This document shows, one piece after another, positions 56,019-64,000 of a DNA stretch of 64,000 bases. Each line of letters starts with the position of its first letter. The first letter of the stretch is position 1. The notes beneath the pieces were generated by a model. That model was not told the origin of the DNA. It saw only the letters and a program-made list of their open reading frames with translations, and made no database searches. The stretch covers positions 21,892,632-21,956,631 of the forward strand of contig JALMQS010000128.1 in NCBI GenBank assembly GCA_024734495.1, in the 5' to 3' direction. The stretch is from Forficula auricularia. Its lineage: Eukaryota > Arthropoda > Insecta > Dermaptera > Forficulidae. Made by a program: the position numbers and the translations under genes.

Positions 56019-56703
56019 AAAAAGTCTTAAATCTATATAATTGCATCTGAAAGTTTTTTATAGCTCTCATGGATAGATAGATTGCTTTTTTTGAGGCACT
56101 TGGGTTAGACCATATTCAGGTGTCACAATATTTTAAATGAATTTCCTATTAACTCTGGGTATTCTGGTTCCAATATCCAACGCCGATATCAGTGGTTGAT
56201 TGATAAAGTGAGAATCATTTGAAAGCATGTTGACTCATCAACTTTTGTGATAATCAATACATGGTAACGTGGTAACCCTCCTTTATCAAGTGTTTATTAA
56301 TTAACTGATAATCATTTCAGCTAGAGCATCTCTACTATGGATGCCTGGTAAACAATAGAAGAGAACACTCGCGGAACTATGAAATAGGCGTCAAATAGTA
56401 AATAAATGTACACACGGAACTAAACAGAAATTTTATTCAATTATTCACTCTATATAATAAAAGAAACCTTGATGTTTTAAAACAATTATCTACTGTCTAA
56501 AGCTTTAACATACTGTCATCCCGAAAAGTAATTCATTTGCTGAGAACATTGTTTTACGACTCGGATTTCTTTTTTATGGTTCAATTCATAAGTAAAATGG
56601 GTTGGTCTAATGTACACAATCTAATATACAATATTTGTTTTTCTAACCATTGTAGCTCGTAATTTTACTTGGTCCGTTCTGTGGGCTTCATTGTTATTGT
56701 TTT
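56019..56703. other. AT-rich, no recognised gene
   Basis: No feature could be supported. Confidence 0.4.
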
Positions 56704-56714
56704 GCATTTTCATG

Positions 56715-56937
56715 TTTTGTTTTGTTTTTTATTTTTTTAATGTCACCGGGAACAAAGCCCATTTAGACAGCACATAAGTAGAGTGTTAGTAGGGTTAGTG
56801 AGGGAGCCGAGTTTTCAGCCGGTAGAAATTTATATTTGCCAGCCAGGATCGAACCCCGGACCTCCACTCCAACATCGTCATAATCGATCGATGCCGAAGC
56901 GAGGCCAGTACGTTAGCTGACTGAGCTACCCGACTCC
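56715..56937 (-). mobile_element. tRNA-derived SINE with 11-bp TSD
   Basis: The insert is bounded by GCATTTTCATG on both sides (56704-56714, 56938-56948). On the minus strand it starts with GGAGTCGGGTAGCTCAGTC (A box, complement of 56916-56928), has GGGTTCGATCC (B box, complement of 56846-56856), and ends in an A-rich tail (T-rich at 56,715-56,740 on +). The A-B distance is longer than in an ordinary tRNA. The 61-codon frame over it is accidental. Confidence 0.85.
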
Positions 56938-57344
56938 GCATTTTCATGCTTAAATGTTGAGAAAAATAATTTTCAAGCATGATTTTTTCTATCTATCTAT
57001 CTGAATTTGGAAACCTTAAATGATAGCTCAAGAAGAGAAAGTCGTAGAAAGTTTGTTCTATTCTAAAATGATTTTGATTCTAAATCAAAGAACTGTTTAG
57101 ATTATGAACTTTCTAGTTAAAATCGTTAAATTGAGATCGAAAGGTTAATTGTAGATAATGAGATCAAATTTTCCTCACAAGCTTGTATTAATAAACTGCA
57201 CATTTCCTAAAAGTTTCCGCTCCAACTAAATTAACTGAGAAAGAAATTGCTGATTTTCCAAAATTCGCTGAAAGCTTACTGAGATTTGGAAAAAGTTTAT
57301 ACTTTGTTCTCAAATTGTATTCAATTCTTTGTGGTCGAAGGTTT

Positions 57345-57535
57345 CTTAAAGATAAATCAATGTGGTTGTTCTCTCCTTGATGCAAATAAATTTGTTTGTG
57401 ACTATGTATAGTTACGAAGATTTGACCTTCATCATCATTCTTTTTAACTAGAAATATTTTATTTGTTATTTCTACATTATGTTATTCTGGGGATTCATTT
57501 ACCAGTTGGATATAGAAAATTTCGGTTTCTTGTTA
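57345..57535 (-). mobile_element. Decayed copy of the 296-bp hammerhead repeat
   Basis: GTGGTTGTTCTCTCCTTGAT followed by GCAAATAAATTTG matches the left part. On the minus strand the core region (57400-57438) reads ATGATGA, helix II with six pairs, and GTAA, so two invariant positions are lost. This copy should be inactive. Confidence 0.6.
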
Positions 57536-58340
57536 TAGGAAGCAACTGAACTCTTTATGAATCAACATCCCTGCTACTGTAAGCAAAACGATATCTTTTC
57601 AATGGAAGGTTTCTGTTGAAACAGGTCTTGAACAATGGAAGGAAACAAATAAAGTAAAAAATGTGATCTCTTGCTTAACTTGCTTTACTATGTTAGTACT
57701 TTTAATTATTTTTAATAATCTTCTCTTTTTATTTTCACATTTATATTCTATAGAATATAGTAATGTGAAGTATTGCGATCGCCTGCCTGGGTTCTGTGAC
57801 TTTAAAAGCTCTCAGAGATGAAAAATGTCTAGGTAGAAGGAATCGATGCCCTTAATAGTTGGAATCCGGATTTAGGACATAAAACCGGATATTGTGGTCC
57901 CCATAGGCCAAAAAGTGTCCAAAAATCCATTGGTCAGTGCGTATGTACCCCTCTGCGTTTCTCAACCATAAGTCTCAGAGCTACGAAATTCAAAACTTAG
58001 GCTCGCTATAGGCTAGAAGGAGTATAGCAAGCTTTTACTTTTAAGTAATAAAATGGGAACAACAGAAGCTGACATTTACAAGAAAAGAATTTTTTTTATT
58101 TACTCAAAAACGGCTCAACGATTTTTTTAAAAAATTGGTGTACTTATCAAGTGTCATGAGTTATTAGTCGTGTATAAATTTTAATTTAGTTGAAATAAAG
58201 CAAAGGGTGTAAATTAGAAGTGTCGCGATGATTTCAAATAAGTGAGAATATGAAAGACGTGTGGTGATTAAACCAGTTGATTTATAAAATTTCCCGACTT
58301 TCTACCAATAACTGCTGATTGTAAAAAAAGTATTTCACAC
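57536..58340. other. Unassigned repeat-like sequence
   Basis: Moderately GC-rich between 57,775 and 58,030, similar in style to 43,600-43,800, but no boundary or gene was found. Confidence 0.35.
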
Positions 58341-58510
58341 TGAGACCCCTATGGACCGGGGGTAGAATAGGTCCATAGTATCCTCTGCTTGTCGTAAAAG
58401 GCGACTAAAAGGGGTTGGACGTGAGGCTAACAAGCTCACTCCGTAAAAAACTCCCAGTCATGGAAGCAAGCATTTGCTTCCATTCAACAGGGAGAAGAAT
58501 ATTAAGACAC
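58341..58510 (+). repeat. CTTGTCGTAAAAGGCGACT repeat fragment
   Basis: ACCCCTATGGACCGGGGGTA, CTTGTCGTAAAAGGCGACTA, GGACGTGAGGCTAACAA and ATGGAAGCAAGCATTTGC are a known string of motifs in insect genomes, probably from the 5' part of a LINE. Only a fragment is present. Confidence 0.45.
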
Positions 58511-59470
58511 CTACTAGATAATAACAAAAATAATAAATTAAGATTCTAAAGAAAAAAAGAAGCACATTTCTTCTTTGAGAAGCTTCTCGTATAAGAAACT
58601 TGGATTATATGTTTACTTGGCTGCGAAGCAAGCAAGATTGATTTGTTTAATTATTATTTCAACTCTATTACCACAAGTATTTCGATTATTCAAATAAATT
58701 TTAGTTAAAATATATATTTTGACTGATGATAAGGCGAACCTTTTTGATATATAAATGTGTACACACTTAGCGTGCTTTACGTATATTACCCATGATTTCA
58801 TGATTGCCTGCGACATCGGCAACCTTGAGTACTCTTATTTATTTATGCGAGTTGTATTTTCGGGTTTCTACGTTAAATTAAACATAAGAATAATTTTTAA
58901 ATCAAGTGCTAAAAAGAGACTTTTTTAATATCTGGTGAACAAGAGATAACTTTTAAAACAAAACGTCACGAGTTATTAGTCGTATATAAATTTTCATCCG
59001 ATTGAAATAAAGGAAGGGGGTGTAAATTAGGAGTGTCACGATCAGTTGATTTATATGCCTAATTTTTGCTTTTATCCAAAATAATTTGCCCAGACCATAT
59101 TACTCTTAATAGAATACATTTTCAGGTCTACATTTTGCTTTTTTCAACCGCAAGTAAGGAAACTGAAAAAAAACAACATACAATCTATTGACAGAACAAA
59201 CTTTCTACGAATTTTCATTCTTTAGTTTTCGTGGGTATCGGAATCAAGACAGACACCCAGATATACACACAGATCTGTTAATTATGTAAATTTCATTGTC
59301 TGGCCTACTCGAGGAGTAAAATATTCCAGCCGCCCGGTGAGATTTACTTGCTTATTAACGACATCTGGTAGGAAATTTAAGAATGAATCGAAAAATTTCT
59401 CTAGGGTCTTTAGAATACAAGCTAGTAGGTGGCTCTATTCAATTTTGGAAAGATCATAAATAATTGATTA
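58511..59470. other. AT-rich, no recognised gene
   Basis: No feature is supported. The 69-codon frame at 58,613 lacks family resemblance. Confidence 0.4.
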
Positions 59471-59479
59471 TTCTATAAA

Positions 59480-59790
59480 GATATGGAGGAAGATAAGTAT
59501 GTCGCCCACGCGGTGGATATTAATAGATTCGTGTGTCCAGAAATAGCCGTCCTTCAGAATCCTGAATGAGTCAGTGATGCCGCCGGGCATCGAAGCCCAG
59601 CCCCGCGGCACACGACCTTGACACTTGCACACATACACATACACATACACAGGCACAAGCACAGGTCCATACAGAAGTGGTCCTCTACTTCTACTCCACA
59701 CACTTTCCCGACCCGGATCAACCAGCGGACAGCCGTTCGCTCCCGAAGACTTTCTTTTCTTCTTTTTGGTTTAATTAGTCTTGTATCGAG
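59480..59790. other. GC-rich island, unassigned
   Basis: The 59,495-59,625 part is unusually GC-rich for this window. Its minus strand is open (PRGWASMPGGITDSFRILKD), and (ACATAC)n follows at 59,632-59,652. It could be an exon, a promoter region or a repeat; nothing decides between them. Confidence 0.3.
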
Positions 59791-59943
59791 AGATCAGATG
59801 ATCAGCCTCCGGGATAATTCAAATACAAAATTAAAAAAAAAATCAAACTCAACAATAAGTATGGTGATCTATAATGATCTACAATACCAATTCGCTACGC
59901 TCGGCGAGCGAAGTTCACTAGGCCAGCTCAAGTAGTTTATTTG

Positions 59944-60346
59944 TTGCAGTAAAAACCCGTTTTTAATAAGAACGGGTTCTTACTAGATAAAACGCGTTTC
60001 ACTGAATACCTTTGTGGCAACTAGAGTTTACTGATGTTGGTTGAGTTTGGTTCAAATGTCTAGAATCTTCATTTTTGACCTTCCGCCTCATTTTGGGTGT
60101 TTCAAAAATTTTTAAACGAAAATGTCAAAAATTAGAAGCAAATTTGTAGAGGATGTAATTTTTGACATTTTCGTTTAAAATTTTTTTAAAATAAACACCC
60201 AAAATGAGTCGGAAGGTCAAAACTGAAGATTCTAGACCTTTGAACTAAACTCAACCAACATCAGTAAACTCTAGTTGCCACAAAGGTATTCGGTGAAAAG
60301 CGTTTTGACTAGTAAGAACCCGTTCTTAAAACGGATTTTTACTACA
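59944..60346. repeat. Foldback (AAAACCCGTTTTT ends), copy 2
   Basis: Ends GTTGCAGTAAAAACCCG and (inward) GTTGTAGTAAAAATCCG. The internal order is the same as at 31,689-32,078, including ATACCTTTGTGGCAACTAG and the central GTCAAAAATTAGAAGC segment. Confidence 0.85.
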
Positions 60347-60384
60347 ACATATTTACTCGAATAAAGTAATGATAATTAAAAAAA

Positions 60385-60510
60385 ATAAAACTTCTAGGTA
60401 GGTTTCACAAAAATAAGACAAGATGCTTGCTTGTTAGCATGATTCTATATATATTTCGGAGTAGGAGCCCATCTTCAGGAGTATGAAACCTACCTAGAAT
60501 TCTAATTTTT
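60385..60510. repeat. Short hairpin with hammerhead-like trace
   Basis: CTTCTAGGTAGGTTTCAC and TGAAACCTACCTAGAATTC are inverted. Between them the minus strand has CTGAAGA (60472-60478), TGGGCTCCTACTCC and GAAA (60454-60457), closely related to the 26.2 kb hairpin core. Confidence 0.6.
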
Positions 60511-61095
60511 AAAATTTTTAAATGTTGTTTTTTAAATTTTCGTTACTTTATTAAAATATGTTTCACCAATAACCTACACCATTCTCCCTTAACAAAATAT
60601 TATATTAACTCGAAAAAAAATTCTGCTTATCCTGCTAAGAAATGTCTAAAACTTGGAAGAAAACATCTTCAACCATAGTTCGTTTTTGGTCTATGTGACT
60701 ATTTGAATTAAAAGATACCCAGGATAGGTAAAAAAATCAAATCAAATCAATAGTCGTAGAAAGTTAGTTCTGGTGTAAAAAGGATTATATCTTATTATAT
60801 TAAACGAGCAAAGTTTATAAATATAGCATCGCTCGGAGGCCCAGGTACTGTATTTCTAAAAAAAGAGAATTGTTCAGATTTTAGAATTTTAATTTCAGAA
60901 TTTTCAATAAATTTTCAAATAATAATTAAATTAAAAAAATGATTTCTAATTTGAACCACTAAGATATATTTGTATTAATAACTGCTGTTCCAAGTTACAA
61001 TTTTCTAGCTCAAAGCGTTCAGTGACAATTCCCAAAAAACTAAAATTAGCGGACTGCATACAGAGTCTTGAGTTTTTTTTTGTGATACTACTAGA
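60511..61095. other. AT-rich, CGCTCGG fragment
   Basis: GCATCGCTCGGAGGCCCAGGT (60,826-60,846) resembles fragments at 26.56 and 52.18 kb. No gene. Confidence 0.4.
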
Positions 61096-61104
61096 AAAAG
61101 AGGC

Positions 61105-61168
61105 TAAGCCTGGTAATCAGATCGACATAGCTTATAGTCTAAGCTATGTCGATCTGATACCTAGACTG
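61105..61168. repeat. Small perfect hairpin
   Basis: Stem 61117-61134 (TCAGATCGACATAGCTTA) pairs perfectly with 61140-61157 around the 5-base loop TAGTC. Imperfect pairing extends outward (CCTGG/CCTAG region). Size resembles a small RNA precursor, but a tiny MITE is equally possible. Confidence 0.7.
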
Positions 61169-62122
61169 TTTCTAATTCTTCAAAATAAAAACCTGATTGA
61201 ATTTTAGGCTTTCCAATCTAAAAACTTTCATAGTTTTTAGGAATTTGGTGTTGGTACTTGGTGAAACATTTTTTAAAATTATTGGATAAAAATACTTGGT
61301 AGGTTTCACATTAAGATATAAAAAATAAATTCGTTTTATTTTTTTATCTTATGTAGCTACCAAATGATTATCAATATTTAAAAACTTTCAGATTAAAGTA
61401 TAGGGGAAAAATATAATAATAAATTGAATCGTCTATGGGAATCTTTTCAACGTTTATACCTATATAAGTTTAATTCGACGGACAAGTTTGTATTAATAAT
61501 CTACACTTTTGATCCAAGATTCAACTTAGTAGGTCAAACAGCTCTCAGAAAAAAAAATTACCAAAATTTGAATCCAGAAATTTAAAAAAATCTGACCTTT
61601 TCCTTCAATAATTTGTTTACAAACAATTTTTTTGATATAATTTCTTTTTTAAACTATCTTAAATTTATCAATGACTTTGCATCAATCCTTGCTTTCTAGA
61701 ATTAATTTTTTCTTATAGTAAAAAATAAATAAATAAATAAACTAAAACTATAATATTATATATTATAATTTTTGTTTGATTTTCAAATTAAACACACATA
61801 GTTAAAAATTTTATATAATATGTTAAATGTTTCCTTAAAAAAAATAAATAAAAATAAAGCTGAATCATGTAAAATTGTTGACGAAATTTTGTGTTCTTTT
61901 AATTGATGAATATCGTATTATGATGAAACTTGATTAGTCGGACTTTTTTAAATTAGGTCACATCCGATATAAAAGAGCAAACTATTCATGAAAATTAAAT
62001 GAGTAGATAGGATTCTTAATGAGGAAGTTCTCAATAAAATTAGTTACGGAAAATATAACTTTGTGGAAGAGTTAGGTGAAGAGAACAAACAACCCAGATG
62101 ATGCTGGCCACACATTTAGAAA
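61169..62122. other. AT-rich, no recognised gene
   Basis: No feature could be supported. Confidence 0.4.
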
Positions 62123-62783
62123 GATTCCGAGACATTTCATCCCCCGACAAAATATCCCCGACAAAACATCCCCCTACAGAATATCCTTCAGACAAAATAT
62201 CTCATGACAAAATAACCCTTCCCCGCGTGAATCTTATGAGTAATGCTTATCGACTCCGGTTCGGTTAATATATATTCAGTTCGACTCGGTTGGGTTTGTA
62301 TAGCTCCTTTTCGGGCTGGTTTTTAGACGGTTCGGTTGGCGTCAGCCGAACTGAATATATATTAACCGAACCTCCGAAAGTTTAGTCCGGGCGGGGTGTG
62401 TTTCGGCCTCCCATTTTTTTTTCTAATCAAACACACATTGAAAACCGAACCAGCCAATCGTCGGGTGGGGTGTGTTTGGGGCTCCCATTTTTTTTCTAAT
62501 CAAACACACATTGAAAACCGAACCAGCCAATCGTCGGGTGGGGTGTGTTTGGGGCTCCCATTTTTTTTTATAATCAAACACACATTGAAAACCGAACCAG
62601 CCAATCGTCGGGTGGGGTGTGTTTGGGGCTCCCATTTTTCCTAATCAAACACACATTGAAAACCGAACAGCCAATCGTCGGGCAGGGTGTCTCTTTTGTA
62701 TTCTCCCTTATACTGGGGGATATTTTGTCCTTTGTATATTTTGTCGGGGGATGTTTTGTCGGGGGCTGAAATGTCGCGGTACC
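62123..62783. mobile_element. Foldback element with 74-bp minisatellite, 8-bp TSD
   Basis: TTTAGAAA flanks the 661-bp element (62115-62122, 62784-62791). The ends GATTCCGAGACATTTCATC and (inward) GGTACCGCGACATTTCAGC lead into repeated CCGACAAAATATCCCC-type sequence. Inside is a hairpin with CGGTTAATATATATTCAGTT arms (about 62,262 and 62,350). Beyond it lie four copies of a ~74-bp unit starting GGGGTGTGTTTGGGGCTCCC (62,393, 62,467, 62,540, 62,614). Frames across it are artefacts of the tandem array. Confidence 0.82.
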
Positions 62784-62884
62784 TTTAGAAATTGAAAAGA
62801 TATTTTGGAGATACAAATAGAAAAGAAAAGGATACGATTTACCTTCCTAGTTTATAATAAATTCTCCAGATTATAGAACATATG

Positions 62885-63060
62885 GGATCAGAGGCGTAGC
62901 CACAGTGGGTTTTGGGGGACAGAACCCCCACCCCCACCCCAAGGGCAGGGCTCATGAGATGAGTAACGGCAACGTGAAACCCTTTATTATTGCAAACTAA
63001 CCGTAATTAAATATATTTCTTATGTTTAATCAAGCATTATGTTCTTTTTTAATTCCTTGA
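62885..63060 (+). repeat. CAGAGGCGTAGCCAC repeat, copy
   Basis: CAGAGGCGTAGCCACAGTGG, a G/C-run segment, AACGGCAACGTGAAACC and AACTAACCGTAATTAAAT match the copies at 41.36, 43.42 and (reverse) 53.5 kb. Confidence 0.65.
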
Positions 63061-63089
63061 CGTACCTAGTCTAGTTTAATTGTTCTCTA

Positions 63090-63480
63090 AAGGGTCCCTC
63101 GCTGGAAAATTTTGGGGTAGTTTTGATTTCTTGATTCTATTTATTTTTTGGTGTGCTGAATCCGAATCTGAGGTTCGCTAAAAAAAATTCGTGACGGAAC
63201 ATTGTCAAAATGCAAAAAAGGTAAAAAAAAATCTCATTTTTTGGCGGTTTTTTGCTTCTTATAACTTAAAAACCATCAACTTTTTGTAAATAACCTTTCT
63301 ATTCAAAATGAAAGTTCATAAAATTTCATTATTTAGGTTTTTTTCTCCGACCAACCGTTCAGATTGAAGCGCTAGTTGTTTCCGGAAATCCCAAAAACTC
63401 GCACTTTTTTCGATTTTTTCCCATTTTAACCATAAAAGACCACTCTATACATTTTTAAACTAGATTAAATTTGCTACAAT
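63090..63480 (-). repeat. Foldback-family copy related to 11.97-12.59 kb
   Basis: Ordered blocks TTTTGGGGTAGTTTTGAT, GTGCTGAATCCGAATCTGAG, TTTTTGGCGG, TCTCCGACCAACCGTTCAG and AAAACTCGCACTTTTTTC correspond to sequences of the 12 kb foldback. Confidence 0.65.
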
Positions 63481-63547
63481 TCAAACAAAGTTTCATCTTA
63501 ATTGGATAATAGTAACACGTGCCGCAATGAGGTTGAAGTTTTTAAAA

Positions 63548-63892
63548 ACTGCAATTTTTTTGCAAAAAATCGCAGCTTTTCCTTCATAAGATGAAAATTG
63601 CTCATCCTAGAAACTTGATTCCCGACTCATTCTTTAGGAAATTTTATTTACTTGAACGTTTACTTGGACAAGATTTTTGATAAAACTTAGATTTATAGAT
63701 ATTCATCATTTTCCATGACACTTTTGAGGATTCATATCCTGTCATGAAAAATGCTAGATCTATAAATCTAAGAGTTTTATCAAAAAACTGGTCCATGTAA
63801 ACGTTCAAGTCAATAAAATTTCCTAGAGAATGATATAGGAATCATGATTGGTTTTCATTTTATGAAAGAAAAACTGCGATTTTTTGCAAAAA
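63548..63892. repeat. Foldback, about 345 bp
   Basis: AAAACTGCAATTTTTTTGC and GCAAAAAATCGCAG at left are mirrored by AAACTGCGATTTTTTGC at right. The arms also share GAACGTTTACTTGGACAAG (inverted CATGTAAACGTTCAAG). The loop lies near 63,720-63,740. Confidence 0.75.
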
Positions 63893-64000
63893 AATTTCTT
63901 CTTCTTCTTCTTCTTCTAGTGCCTCGTCCGTTACCGGACGTTGGCGATCATTCTGGCAATTATAATTTTGTTTACAGAGGCTCTAAATAGACCCGTAGTG
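63893..64000 (-). mobile_element. LINE-like 3' end with (AAG)n tail, partial
   Basis: Read on the minus strand the sequence has ATGATCGCCAACGTCCGGTA, then GGACGAGGCACTAG and (AAG)n (63,897-63,916 on + as TTC repeats). This string with an AAG tail is typical of an insect LINE 3' end. The element continues beyond the window, so the clade cannot be decided. Confidence 0.5.

Noticed and set aside
62396..62816. Several repetitive frames on both strands
   Set aside because: They are produced by the 74-bp tandem array and appear in overlapping frames and on both strands.

Overview
This window is eukaryotic nuclear DNA, very AT-rich and full of transposable-element debris. It looks like an insect or other arthropod. 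The clues are 3' ends of jockey/CR1-like, I-like and RTE-like LINEs, tRNA-derived SINEs, a recurrent repeat whose end reads AACCGACTTCAAAAAAGGAGG-like (long seen in insect genomes), and many short DNA-transposon derivatives. I see no rRNA, no CRISPR array, no bacterial operon structure and no confident host protein-coding gene. Longer reading frames are retroelement remnants or accidents inside repeats. I cannot name the order or species.

Layout. 0-10 kb: a reverse-strand LINE C-terminus (1.9 kb), a MITE with a visible empty site (1.19-1.67 kb), foldbacks (0.3, 3.4, 3.6, 8.7 kb), and two forward LINE 3' ends (4.8-5.6 kb with poly(A); 6.8-7.67 kb with an (AAT)n tail). 10-20 kb: a hAT-like element with a target-site duplication (TSD), foldbacks, a MITE carrying a 20-bp minisatellite, an RTE 3' end, two tandem duplications and a palindromic element. 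20-33 kb: pogo/mariner-like and hAT-like MITEs, two copies of an AACCGACTTC element, very large foldbacks and a few short coding-like patches. 33-38 kb: a quieter stretch with an 82-bp tandem array and a 326-codon coiled-coil, gag-like frame on the minus strand. 38-45 kb: a foldback with a duplicated centre, a LINE relic, and a ~1.5 kb segmental tandem duplication, one copy of which holds a 699-bp hAT-like insertion. 45-51 kb: three copies of one ~0.75-0.9 kb repeat, a SINE and a nested palindrome. 51-64 kb: more nested MITEs, a SINE with an 11-bp TSD, a 661-bp element with a 74-bp minisatellite, and two further foldbacks.

The most interesting signal is RNA-like. A 296-bp repeat, delimited by a perfect 13-bp TSD at about 50.87-51.18 kb, carries on its minus strand a sequence that can be folded by eye into a complete type-I hammerhead ribozyme: CTGATGA core, paired helix II, GAAA, a very short helix III, a GTC cleavage triplet and a distal helix I. 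Two more copies (38.2 and 57.4 kb) have variant bases that keep most of helix II paired. CTGANGA...GAAA cores with a pairable stem recur in several unrelated-looking repeats here. Hammerheads are known from Penelope-like retroelements and retrozymes; no such reverse transcriptase is visible in this window.
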